Shown: piece by piece, positions 25,690 through 34,062 of the stretch
Numbering within the stretch: position 1 is the first letter of the stretch
Layout: each line of letters begins with the position of its first letter
Origin: UBA6522 sp965237785
Lineage (GTDB): Bacteria; Pseudomonadota; Gammaproteobacteria; Steroidobacterales; Rariloculaceae
NCBI GenBank assembly: GCA_965237785.1
Contig: OZ250159.1
Coordinates: forward strand, 744,001 to 808,000
Direction: 5' to 3'
DNA length: 64,000 nucleotides
Position numbers and translations under genes: made by a program
The notes under the pieces: model-generated
What the model was told of the DNA's origin: nothing
Database searches by the model: none
What the model saw: the letters and a program-made list of their open reading frames with translations, nothing else

Positions 25690-27999
25690 ATGTCACGAAT
25701 TAGAACGATCAACGCATTGCTGGGTTTGGCGGGATTGGTTGTTATTCCGCTATTGACCGTATCACCTGTCAGCGCCCAACAAGAAGAGGGCGCAGCAGCG
25801 CTCGAAGAGATTGTGGTCACGGCGCGAAGGCGCGAGGAGAGTCTTCAAGACGTTCCAGTCGCCATATTCGCCCTCGGCACCGACGATCTTGAGCTGCGTG
25901 GCGTCGAGCAAATTGAGGATCTGGATGTCATGGTCCCCAATGTGTCGCTTTTGGGAGGCGGCTCGGAGGGTGAAGCCGAGGGGATCTTTATCATGCGTGG
26001 AATCCCCGGCGTAGCGACCTATATCGATGGCATCTGGCAGGACAGCACCGAAGGTCTGCTGACGCTGAATGTCGTCGAGGTGGACCGGATCGAGGTGCTA
26101 CGGGGTCCCCAGGGGACGCTCTTCGGCAAGAACGCCGTGGGTGGCGCGGTTCACTATGTGACGCGCGCGCCTGCAGAGGAGTTCCGGGCGAAAGCCAAGC
26201 TCACCACAGGCGAGTACAATCGGCGGGATGTCGTCGCATCGTTGGACTTACCGTTGAGCGATACGGTCTTCACGAAGTTTACAGGCGCTCAACTCACCCG
26301 TGACGGTTTTGTTAAAAGCCTCACGATCGATCAGGCCTACGGTGACGTCAATGATACGACCTTCAGAGGCGATCTTATCTGGGTGCCCAATGACAATATT
26401 CGTCTTCGCTTTACTGCGGACTACATTGATAACGACCGTGTTGGTCAAGCACGCGTCCTGGCCGGGCTCATTGAGAGTACGACGCCAGGGATGATTAGTA
26501 GACCTTCGGCCTATACCGTTGTCGGTATTCCGTATACCAACTTGACGCACACTTCGGATTTTCCCGGCGGTCTAGTGGGAAAGTACGAAACCCGGTCGGA
26601 TTACACTGGGAGAGGAATCGTTCAGGACTTCGATCGCTACGCGATAGACATCACGGTGGATATCAACGATAGGCTCGCCTTTAAGTCGCTGACCGGCTAC
26701 CGCGACATGTATCGAAAGACTTACATCGACTTCGACGGGGCTGAGATCTCGCTTTTTGAGCGCGATCGCAGGGCCCAAAGTGAGTTTATTTCACAGGAGT
26801 TCCAGCTCCAGGGTAGTGGCGATCGATTTAACTGGGTGGCTGGCATCTATGCCTGGGAGACTGACCGAGTGGTCCGAACGCTCACGTGGTCGTTCCAGGA
26901 ATTCAGAGACGATCCTTCCCTGGCAGCGGCATTGCGAGCGATAGACCCGAGACGTTCGCTGACGCCGAGACCCGGCTCCTCGATGCTTGGTTCTGAAAAC
27001 GACGGTTTGGCCTTTTTTGGAGAAGTCGAGATCTCGCTGACCGACAAGCTTAACCTCACGGTAGGAATGCGCCAGAATGACGAGACGGTATCGAGCTTCA
27101 CTTATGCGGCGACCGGGGCGCAACTGCCGCCGAGCCCGGGCATAGACCCGGCGGGCTGCTTTTTTTGCCGCACTCAGAGGACGGAATTCTCAGCAGACTT
27201 TGATTCGTCGACTCCGAGGGTCTCGCTGGCCTATAACTGGAATGACAGTGTGATGACGTACGTCAGTTATGCGGAAGGCTTTGGCGCGGGCGGAATCGAT
27301 GTGGAAACTATTCCGGGGCTACCTCCGGATTATCCCTTCGATCCAGAGGAAACCGAAAACTTCGAGATCGGGCTGCGCGCGGATTTGCTCGACGATCGCC
27401 TGCGGCTGAACGCCACGTACTTCACCAGCGTCTGGTCGCAAATTCAAGTCACGGAAACGATATTTGACCCCCGTATCGGGGAGTTCCTTCCCAACGCGGT
27501 TGTCCGCAACGCCGGCGCAGCAGACGCAGACGGCCTCGAGATCGAGGGCATCATCGTTGCGTCGGACGCACTGCGCTTCGACTTCACGGTCGGAATTTTG
27601 AATACGGCGTACACCGACGTTGGGCGGGCAACTCAGATCTTCCCCGGAGCCACATTCCAGCAAGCGCCTGACCTCACCTACAGCCTCGGCGCACAGTATG
27701 GCGCGACGCTCTCCAACGGCGGCGCGCTGACCACCCGCGTCGATTATGGATACGTGGACGATTACGTTCGAGTTCGGGAGGCGCAGCGTCAGACCTTTCA
27801 GGAAGACTATGCCCTGCTGAGCGCGCGCGTGACCTATGAGCCTTCCGCAGGTGATTGGCGCTTGTCCGTATTTGGCTCCAATCTCACGGAAGCGCGCTAC
27901 CTGAACTCGGGGTTCATCTCTGCGGCGCTTGCCTTTGATCTGGCCACCGTAGCTCGGCCCCGTGAGGCCGGTGTCAGCTTGGAATTTTTCTTTGAATGA
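25690..27999 (+). CDS. TonB-dependent outer-membrane receptor
   Basis: A 769-residue receptor with signal peptide (ends VSAQ), TonB box LEEIVVTARRREESL right after it, plug-domain segments (FIMRGIPG, VEVLRGPQGTLFGKNAVGG, VHYVTRAP) and a beta-barrel that ends in the aromatic-rich FFFE. The length and plug are typical of receptors for siderophores, B12 or hydrophobic organic compounds in gammaproteobacteria. The gene stands divergent to the catabolic A/B-fusion operon and upstream of a DUF6152 gene, so import of the compound broken down by that operon is a reasonable inference. Confidence 0.92.
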   Translation: MSRIRTINALLGLAGLVVIPLLTVSPVSAQQEEGAAALEEIVVTARRREESLQDVPVAIFALGTDDLELRGVEQIEDLDVMVPNVSLLGGGSEGEAEGIFIMRGIPGVATYIDGIWQDSTEGLLTLNVVEVDRIEVLRGPQGTLFGKNAVGGAVHYVTRAPAEEFRAKAKLTTGEYNRRDVVASLDLPLSDTVFTKFTGAQLTRDGFVKSLTIDQAYGDVNDTTFRGDLIWVPNDNIRLRFTADYIDNDRVGQARVLAGLIESTTPGMISRPSAYTVVGIPYTNLTHTSDFPGGLVGKYETRSDYTGRGIVQDFDRYAIDITVDINDRLAFKSLTGYRDMYRKTYIDFDGAEISLFERDRRAQSEFISQEFQLQGSGDRFNWVAGIYAWETDRVVRTLTWSFQEFRDDPSLAAALRAIDPRRSLTPRPGSSMLGSENDGLAFFGEVEISLTDKLNLTVGMRQNDETVSSFTYAATGAQLPPSPGIDPAGCFFCRTQRTEFSADFDSSTPRVSLAYNWNDSVMTYVSYAEGFGAGGIDVETIPGLPPDYPFDPEETENFEIGLRADLLDDRLRLNATYFTSVWSQIQVTETIFDPRIGEFLPNAVVRNAGAADADGLEIEGIIVASDALRFDFTVGILNTAYTDVGRATQIFPGATFQQAPDLTYSLGAQYGATLSNGGALTTRVDYGYVDDYVRVREAQRQTFQEDYALLSARVTYEPSAGDWRLSVFGSNLTEARYLNSGFISAALAFDLATVARPREAGVSLEFFFE

Positions 28000-28038
28000 G
28001 CAAGTAGTAGAGCTTCAATCGTTTTGCTAGCTTGTGGG

Positions 28039-28071
28039 CCGCTCGCTCAACTGCGCTGGTTGAGCGAGCGG
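28039..28071 (+). terminator. Strong hairpin after the TonB receptor
   Basis: A perfect 13-bp inverted repeat (28039-28051 with 28059-28071) around a 7-base loop, 40 bases after the receptor stop. There is no T-run behind it, so it may terminate by Rho or protect the 3' end of the receptor messenger. Confidence 0.5.
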
Positions 28072-28114
28072 TCATACCGGATGCTTACTTGATTTGTCCG
28101 TGGGAGGGAAATCG

Positions 28115-28579
28115 ATGAAATCCATGAAGGGCTGCCTTTTCGCCTTACTTCTAGTTGGGCCGGTGGTTATAGCGGCGCCTGCTTTTGGTCATCACTCATT
28201 CATCGCGCACTACGTCGAGGAACCGATGGTTACTGTTGAGGGAGCAGTCATCGAATTTCAGTTTCGCAACCCCCATTCTTTTGTGTATATCGAGAATACG
28301 AATGACGCGGGAGAAGTTCAGCGGTGGGCCCTGGAAATGCATAACACCGTTCGCATGGGGAAGATGGGCTACACAAAGGACTCGATCAAGCCCGGCGATC
28401 ACGTCATCGCGAAGGGTAACCCGGCGCGGGACGGCTCGAACCGGATGCGCCTGGACATGCTCCACCGGCCAGCGGATGACTTCCAGTACCTTGACCCCTC
28501 GACACACCCCGAAGTGGCCATAGCGGCTGGCCGTTCTCTGTATGCGGGGGACGCGCTGTCTTTCGAAGATGAAGAATAG
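28115..28579 (+). CDS. Secreted DUF6152 family protein (family A, copy 4)
   Basis: A 154-residue protein; ATG 28115 follows GGGAGGG closely. The signal peptide ends AFG and the mature chain begins HHSF (His26-His27). NPHSF, EMHN and KPGDHVIAKGNPARDG place it closest to copy 2. A short acidic tail follows the domain. It overlaps the metallo-hydrolase gene by 11 bases and opens the second A/B row (A - MBL - B - B - B - A). Confidence 0.85.
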   Translation: MKSMKGCLFALLLVGPVVIAAPAFGHHSFIAHYVEEPMVTVEGAVIEFQFRNPHSFVYIENTNDAGEVQRWALEMHNTVRMGKMGYTKDSIKPGDHVIAKGNPARDGSNRMRLDMLHRPADDFQYLDPSTHPEVAIAAGRSLYAGDALSFEDEE

Positions 28580-29558
28580 CCCGATGCCACGATCTGCAAT
28601 AGAGCATTGTACTGCGATCGTTCTCGGAGCCCTGGCACTTCTGAGTACATTCGAAGACGCCCGAGCTCAACCGGGCAACTTCGATGGGGTTGAGATCGAG
28701 ACGCTGCAGGTGTCGGGCAATATCTACATGCTCGTTGGAGCCGGCGGCAACGTTGCCGTCTCGGTGGGCGCTGACGGGGTGTTCATCGTGGACGATCAGT
28801 ACGCGCCGCTGACGGAGAAGATCGTTACGGCGATCCGGGCGCTCTCGGACGGCCCTATACGATTCGTCATTAATACTCACGCCCACGGTGACCACGTCGG
28901 GGGGAATGAGAATTTTGCCGGCATGGGGGCGCTGATCGTAGCCCATGACAATACCCGCAAGAGTATGACCGAAGGGGGCGACGCCTCTCCGGGGTCGTTG
29001 CCGGTGATCACCTTTGGCGAGCAGATGAGCCTTCATCTGAATGGCGAGGACGTGGACATTATCCACGTGGGACCCGCGCACACGGATGGCGATGCGTTCG
29101 TGTTCTTCCGGGGGTCCAACGTGCTGCATATGGGTGATGTCTTGTCGACGGAGAGGTTTCCCATCATCGACGTCAGCAGAAACGGCAGTCTGGAAGGTCT
29201 CATCATTGCGCAGAATCTGGCGTTGGATCTGGTCACGGCAGCGCCCGGGTTTCTCTCCGGGCAGAATAACCAGCCCGGTAGCTGGCCGGATCCGTCCAAC
29301 GGGCAGAGAACGGATACAATCGTCATCCCTGGCCATGGTCGGCTCTATGACGAGGCGGATCTGGTGCAGTACCGGGATATGGTGGTGATTATTCGCGATC
29401 GAATCGTCCATTACATCGAGCAGGGTATGAGTCTCGATGAGGTCAGGGCGGCCGACCCTTCGCTCGGCTGGAATACCTGGTATGGCTCGGATACGCCGCC
29501 CTTTACGACGGCCCGATTCATCGAGACCGCCTACGCGGAGCTCAGCCGGAACCGCTGA
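28569..29558 (+). CDS. Secreted metallo-beta-lactamase-fold hydrolase
   Basis: A 329-residue protein (alternative ATG at 28584) with a signal peptide ending ARAQ. The binuclear metal motif T-H-A-H-G-D-H is at residues 103-109 (His104, His106, Asp108, His109), with GHGRLYDEADL later supplying the distal His. Secreted MBL proteins of this type (around 320 residues) often accompany PQQ-dependent enzymes as relay or detoxification hydrolases; a PQQ enzyme is 5 kb away. It is embedded between a DUF6152 gene and family B genes. Confidence 0.85.
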   Translation: MKNSPMPRSAIEHCTAIVLGALALLSTFEDARAQPGNFDGVEIETLQVSGNIYMLVGAGGNVAVSVGADGVFIVDDQYAPLTEKIVTAIRALSDGPIRFVINTHAHGDHVGGNENFAGMGALIVAHDNTRKSMTEGGDASPGSLPVITFGEQMSLHLNGEDVDIIHVGPAHTDGDAFVFFRGSNVLHMGDVLSTERFPIIDVSRNGSLEGLIIAQNLALDLVTAAPGFLSGQNNQPGSWPDPSNGQRTDTIVIPGHGRLYDEADLVQYRDMVVIIRDRIVHYIEQGMSLDEVRAADPSLGWNTWYGSDTPPFTTARFIETAYAELSRNR

Positions 29559-29678
29559 GCCAACAGACTCGACGATCCGAACGCTTTCGGTCCGCGGCGG
29601 CCCCAGACGTGCTCAAATGCACGACAGCGCCCAAGCTGACGGAGGCATTCGATCACGAAAGCAGTAGGGGAGAGGGGA

Positions 29679-30440
29679 ATGCAGAGAATCCATTTGTCGA
29701 CCTACCTGAGCGCCGCATTGATGTTGCTGCTGTGGAGTAATCTTGCGCCGGCGGCTCCGAATATACTGGGTAAATGGGACCATTTGGGCGACTACGCAGG
29801 AGTTGGCATAAACGGAGGGCCCACTGTCGGAAACTACCGCCATCTGCCCCTCACGAAGGCTGCACGCGCGCGAGCTGAGAGTTGGAACCCCGCAAATCAG
29901 CTCCAACCGGAACGACAGTGCTTTCCACATTCGGCCGTCTGGGTTCCGTTTGGTCCCACGCCGATGCATGTTTTTGAAGGAGACAACCGGATTATGATTC
30001 GCATGCAATCCAACGAGGTGCTACGCACGATCTGGATGGATGGGCGTGCTCACCCTTCGGAGAATGCGCTTCACACTTGGAATGGATTTTCTACCGGCGA
30101 ATGGATTGGGGATACGTTGAAAATAACCACAACCCACATTAAGGAAGGCTTCTTGCGTCGCAATGGCGTGCCCAATAGCGACAGAGCGGTCGTCACGGAG
30201 TACGTGACACTGCTCGAGGATTTCCTGGTGGACGTGGTTGTGGTTCGGGACCCGGTCTATCTGACGCGACCCCTCGTGCGGACTCAGGAATATAGGCGCC
30301 TCCCTGACGATCTAGAGCTAGAACCCTATCAGTGTGAATCCAAATGGCCTTTGGAGCTCGGTGATCCGCACCACTTCACGCGACACTACTTGCCGGGACA
30401 GAACCCGTTCTTGAATCCAGACTCGTCTGCAGCGAACTAG
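29679..30440 (+). CDS. Secreted family B protein (copy 4), close paralogue of the gene at 16360
   Basis: A 253-residue secreted protein with a purine-rich GGGGAGAGGGG ribosome binding site before ATG 29679 and a signal peptide ending APAA. It shares most of its core with the product at 16360, including RQCFPHSAVW, MQSNEVLR, GFSTGEW, TTTHIKEGF and GQNPF. The two Cys (RQCFP, YQCE) are conserved. A strong terminator follows, separating it from the next family B gene. Confidence 0.78.
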   Translation: MQRIHLSTYLSAALMLLLWSNLAPAAPNILGKWDHLGDYAGVGINGGPTVGNYRHLPLTKAARARAESWNPANQLQPERQCFPHSAVWVPFGPTPMHVFEGDNRIMIRMQSNEVLRTIWMDGRAHPSENALHTWNGFSTGEWIGDTLKITTTHIKEGFLRRNGVPNSDRAVVTEYVTLLEDFLVDVVVVRDPVYLTRPLVRTQEYRRLPDDLELEPYQCESKWPLELGDPHHFTRHYLPGQNPFLNPDSSAAN

Positions 30441-30455
30441 AAATGTGACCACCAG

Positions 30456-30476
30456 ATCCCCCTCGCGGGGGATTTT
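30456..30476 (+). terminator. Rho-independent terminator
   Basis: Stem ATCCCCC/GGGGGAT (30456-30462 and 30467-30473) with a TCGC tetraloop, running into TTTT. It ends the transcript of the DUF6152-MBL-B row. Confidence 0.75.
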
Positions 30477-30634
30477 GCACCTGCCCATGGCGTACTAATG
30501 GCCCAACTTTCCGGAGGCACGTCAAGAAGCGCGTCCGGGTACGCTCGAATTTGATTCCGGCGTCAGCGGCGTCACTGGCTTGGCGGGACCAGCCGCGCTA
30601 TGCTGGCATGGGGAATTCGAAGGAGACCGATCAC

Positions 30635-31432
30635 ATGAGAAATCGGCTTCGAGACACGCTGTTGGCGATCATCGCAGTGGGCGTTTTTTCACCCGCCCTC
30701 GGGCAAGTATCCACGGGCGAGCTGCCCCGCGCGGCCGATGGCAAGCCCCGGCTGGACGGAATCTGGCAGGCGCTGACCGAAGCGAATTGGGACATCAGAC
30801 CCCACGCGGCCGGTCCCGCGCCGCTGCCGGTGCTGGGTACCTTCAGTGCCATTCACCCCGGTCAGGGAATCATCGAGGGTGATGAGATCCCCTACCAGCC
30901 GTGGGCGGCTGAACAGCAAAAGCAAAATTTTGCGAATCGGCTGGAGCTGGATCCGGAAGGCAAGTGCTTCCTGCCAGGCGTGCCCCGCGCGACCTATTTG
31001 CCGTATCCGTTTCAGATTCTGCAGACGCCGCAACATGTGATGATGGCCTATCAATTCGCGAATGCGGTGCGAACCGTTCACATGACCGATCCCGGGCCGG
31101 CGCCGGCTGATAGTTGGATGGGGTGGTCGGTAGGTCATTGGGACGGCGATACGCTCGTGGTCGATGTGTCGAGCATGAATGATCAAACCTGGTTCGACCG
31201 AGCCGGAAACTTTCACAGTGCCGCGTTGCACGTTGTCGAGCGATACACGCCGATGAGCCCCAACCATCTGCTCTACGAGGCAACGATCGAAGATCCCAAC
31301 GTGTTCACGCGTCCCTGGACGATCAGCCTGCCGCTCTATCGGCGCATGGAACAGAATGTCGAGTTGATGGAATTCAAGTGCGTGGAACTCGTGGAGGAGA
31401 AGATGTACGGGCACCTGCGCAAGGAGGAGTAA
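30635..31432 (+). CDS. Secreted family B protein (copy 5)
   Basis: A 265-residue protein starting at ATG 30635, nine bases after AAGGAGA; the open frame before it is not conserved. The signal peptide ends ALGQ. The body shows the full family pattern: RAADGKPRLDGIW near the N-terminus, GKCFLPGVPR, YPFQILQTPQHVMMAY, GWSVGHWDGDTLVVDV, VERYTPMS, TIEDPNVFTRPW, and a final FKCVE. Three bases separate it from copy 6, so the two are co-translated. Confidence 0.78.
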   Translation: MRNRLRDTLLAIIAVGVFSPALGQVSTGELPRAADGKPRLDGIWQALTEANWDIRPHAAGPAPLPVLGTFSAIHPGQGIIEGDEIPYQPWAAEQQKQNFANRLELDPEGKCFLPGVPRATYLPYPFQILQTPQHVMMAYQFANAVRTVHMTDPGPAPADSWMGWSVGHWDGDTLVVDVSSMNDQTWFDRAGNFHSAALHVVERYTPMSPNHLLYEATIEDPNVFTRPWTISLPLYRRMEQNVELMEFKCVELVEEKMYGHLRKEE

Positions 31433-31435
31433 CCG

Positions 31436-32476
31436 ATGATCATGATCACTACAAGCCGTTGTTACAGATCCTTCGTTGCTGCGGTCATCGGCGCATGCAT
31501 GGCGATGGCCACGCCGGTCTTCGGGCAAGCGCCGTCGGCGTTCGATCCCGACTACATGGCGCTGCGAACACCGGACGGAAAACCGGATCTTCAGGGTATC
31601 TGGTCGAACGCGATTCTGACGCCGCTGGAGAGACCGGCAGAGTTTGCCGACCAGGCTTTTCTGACCGAAGAGCAGGCGGCGGCCTACCAGGCTCGGCGAA
31701 ACGACGAGACCTTCAGGGGTAACCGTGAAATACCTGTCGAGACGGATGTCGCTTACGCCTACAACGACTTCTGGTGGGACTGGGGATCGGAGATCGCCAA
31801 GACACGGCGAACGTCGCTGATTGTCGATCCGCCGGACGGGCGGATACCCGCGCTGACACCGGAGGGTGAGAAGCGCCGTGAGGCACGGGAGGCGTATCGA
31901 AGCATGCACGTGGCCGACGGACCGGAGGATCGGCTGTTGAGAGAGCGTTGTATCGTGTGGTCGGGCAACGGGGATCAGGGTGCGGGGCCACCGATGCTTC
32001 CGTCCGCCTACAACAACAATTTCCAGTTGGTGCAAACGGCGGACCACGTCCTTCTTCTGAAGGAGATGGTCCACGAGACCCGCGTCATTCCCCTGGACGG
32101 GCGGCCGCCGCTGCATGACAGCGTGCGCCAGTGGCTCGGAAGCTCCCGCGGCCACTGGGAGGGCGAAACGCTGGTCGTGGAGACCACGAACTTTAGCGAC
32201 AAGACCCATTTCCGAGGCACCAGTGAGCAGTTGCGCCTGACGGAGCGCTTCACGCGCATGGCCGACGACGTACTGCTCTACGAGTTCACTGTCGAGGACC
32301 CCGTCACATTGACCCGTCCCTGGACGGCGCAGATCCCGACGGTGAGGCTCGATGGCCTGATTTACGAGTTCGCCTGCCACGAAACCAATCGCGGCATGAT
32401 GGGCATTCTCCGCGGAGCGCGCGCCCGCGAGCGGGCCGCGGCAGAGACGGAAAACCAGGAGGGAGCGGATCGGTGA
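31436..32476 (+). CDS. Secreted family B protein (copy 6), long form
   Basis: A 346-residue protein with a signal peptide ending VFGQ. It is longer than the other B copies because of an N-terminal region: RTPDGKPDLQGIWSNA followed by about 100 residues rich in Arg and acidic residues. The core motifs are ERCIVW, VIPLDGRPP, GHWEGETLVVETTN, TERFTRMADDVLLYEFTVEDP and FACHE. The C-terminal tail is charged. Its TGA overlaps the GTG of the next DUF6152 gene, a physical A/B link matching the fusion at 24496. Confidence 0.78.
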   Translation: MIMITTSRCYRSFVAAVIGACMAMATPVFGQAPSAFDPDYMALRTPDGKPDLQGIWSNAILTPLERPAEFADQAFLTEEQAAAYQARRNDETFRGNREIPVETDVAYAYNDFWWDWGSEIAKTRRTSLIVDPPDGRIPALTPEGEKRREAREAYRSMHVADGPEDRLLRERCIVWSGNGDQGAGPPMLPSAYNNNFQLVQTADHVLLLKEMVHETRVIPLDGRPPLHDSVRQWLGSSRGHWEGETLVVETTNFSDKTHFRGTSEQLRLTERFTRMADDVLLYEFTVEDPVTLTRPWTAQIPTVRLDGLIYEFACHETNRGMMGILRGARARERAAAETENQEGADR

Positions 32477-32877
32477 CAATGCGACTAGCTATATTTGCAC
32501 AGTTGATACTTTTTGCGTCGCTTCCAGTTGGCGCGCATCACTCGTTTCTTGCGGAATTCGACCCGGCGAAACCCGTACAGCTGCGCGGGATACTGACGAA
32601 GGTAGAACTCATCAACCCCCATTCCTGGTTTACCGTCGACGTCACGAGCCCTGATGGAACGGTGGTGAGCTGGGAGATCGAAGCCGGAACGCCGAATACC
32701 TTGTTCCGCAAGGGAATCACCCGCGACTCGTTGCCGGTCGGAACGGAGATCGTCGTGGACGGCTACCAGGCCATCGACGGCGGCAACACGGCAAGCGGCC
32801 GGGACATCACGTTTCCCGATGGCCGGGAGGTCTATCTGGAGGGGTCGGCGCCGCCAAAGTCCGAGGACGCGCAGTAG
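32473..32877 (+). CDS. Secreted DUF6152 family protein (family A, copy 5)
   Basis: A 134-residue product starting at GTG 32473, overlapping the preceding stop as GTGA (an in-frame ATG at 32479 is an alternative). The signal peptide ends VGA and the mature chain begins HHSF (His22-His23). The domain has NPHSW in place of NPHSF and a C-terminal strand FPDGREVYLEG, making it the most divergent of the single-domain copies and closest to the fused domain at 24496. Confidence 0.83.
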   Translation: MTMRLAIFAQLILFASLPVGAHHSFLAEFDPAKPVQLRGILTKVELINPHSWFTVDVTSPDGTVVSWEIEAGTPNTLFRKGITRDSLPVGTEIVVDGYQAIDGGNTASGRDITFPDGREVYLEGSAPPKSEDAQ

Positions 32878-32934
32878 CCCGGAGTTGGGCTCCGCGGTTG
32901 TCGCCGTCGGTTGGGCAAGCTACAAGCGCTCTCC

Positions 32935-33990
32935 CTATCGAGAGGTGTAAGTTTCGCTATACCCGTTGCGCGTGTTGGTGACTGTGAAGCTGCTGCCGTC
33001 CGGCTGCACCGCTGCCTTGATCCAATGAGCCTGATCGTTTTCCTCGGTCAGGTTAGCGATCTTTCGCGCTTCCGTATTGTGCGCATCATCGGTATCGAGC
33101 GCACGGTGCATCTGCCAGAAGCCTTCCAGCCCCGGGCTCGCGGCAGCCGCTTCGTACCCATCCGGATTGCCGCCCTTATGAGCGCCGACGCTCGAGACAG
33201 CCGCGAGTGGGGCCAGCGACGATACGAATTGTGGTGCGATGTCGTTGCCGTGGTGAGGATAGTCGAGCAGGTCGATCGTGCCGACGTTATTTACGGGGCA
33301 GACGAGAGCGTGCAATCCGCCATAGGACAGATCGCCGACGTTCACGTATTGAAAATCGCCCATGGAGAGATGTATCCCGACGCTGTAGATATCCTCGCCG
33401 TCGAACTCGATCCCTGTCGACACGCATTCGGTACCTCTGCAATACAGGCTCGATGGCTCCGCCGTTTCGCAGACAGGATTCGGTTCCGGCGAACCCATGA
33501 GCGGTTCGCTTAGAAACTCCTTGTGCGACGCGATGACGGTAACGTCCGCGCCTCGCAATGGCAGGGTCATATGCGGGCTGACGGAGGTTCGCTTTCCGGT
33601 TGCCGTGTTTTCGACGTAGCGTTGAAAACTCGCGAGACCGTTTTCGTCGACCAGAGTCGTTTCGCCGTGATCGATGAATTCCAGAATCGGCACCATTTGC
33701 GCGAGCGCGAACGAGCCGCCGATGTGGTCGCCGTGGTAGTGCGTTGCGACGAAGTAGTCGATTTGCGTGACTCCGGCATCATCCATTGCGGCCTTGATGC
33801 GATTCGCGTAGGGATCCCCCGGCCGGTTGAAGCCGGAATCCACGAGGATCGCCTGGCGCTCGGGCGTGACGATCAGTGTGGCGGCGGCGCCGTCCGCGTC
33901 GGTCCAGTAGATATCCAGGGTCTGCTGCGCGTGGGCACCCGGCATCGACAACAACAGGACGGGGACGACCCCCAGCGTAAGACTTTTCAT
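32935..33990 (-). CDS. Secreted ComEC-type metallo-beta-lactamase-fold hydrolase
   Basis: A 351-residue protein with a signal peptide ending AHAQ. The metal motif ATHYHGDHIGG (His/His/Asp/His) and the segment DYPHHGND are typical of the stand-alone ComEC/Rec2-like MBL group. An ATG at 33990 is used rather than an earlier start in non-conserved sequence. It is read leftward, convergent with the A/B row and 72 bases after the PQQ enzyme, so it probably belongs with that enzyme. Confidence 0.85.
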   Translation of the reverse strand: MKSLTLGVVPVLLLSMPGAHAQQTLDIYWTDADGAAATLIVTPERQAILVDSGFNRPGDPYANRIKAAMDDAGVTQIDYFVATHYHGDHIGGSFALAQMVPILEFIDHGETTLVDENGLASFQRYVENTATGKRTSVSPHMTLPLRGADVTVIASHKEFLSEPLMGSPEPNPVCETAEPSSLYCRGTECVSTGIEFDGEDIYSVGIHLSMGDFQYVNVGDLSYGGLHALVCPVNNVGTIDLLDYPHHGNDIAPQFVSSLAPLAAVSSVGAHKGGNPDGYEAAAASPGLEGFWQMHRALDTDDAHNTEARKIANLTEENDQAHWIKAAVQPDGSSFTVTNTRNGYSETYTSR

Positions 33991-34062
33991 ATTGTGCTCC
34001 GTTATCGTGCGCCTCTTCGGAGGCCTGGATGTAGAGAAGTTCCCCATGGAACCTGGCTCGCG

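Noticed and set aside
28404..29411. A 335-codon minus-strand frame opposite the metallo-hydrolase at 28569
   Set aside because: Mirror frame of a conserved MBL gene; no signal, no motif, no ribosome binding site.
30689..32479. A 596-codon open frame on the minus strand opposite the family B genes
   Set aside because: It is antisense to two well-supported secreted genes with signal peptides, ribosome binding sites and conserved motifs. High GC in third codon positions leaves the antisense frame open; its product is Arg/His-rich and matches nothing.
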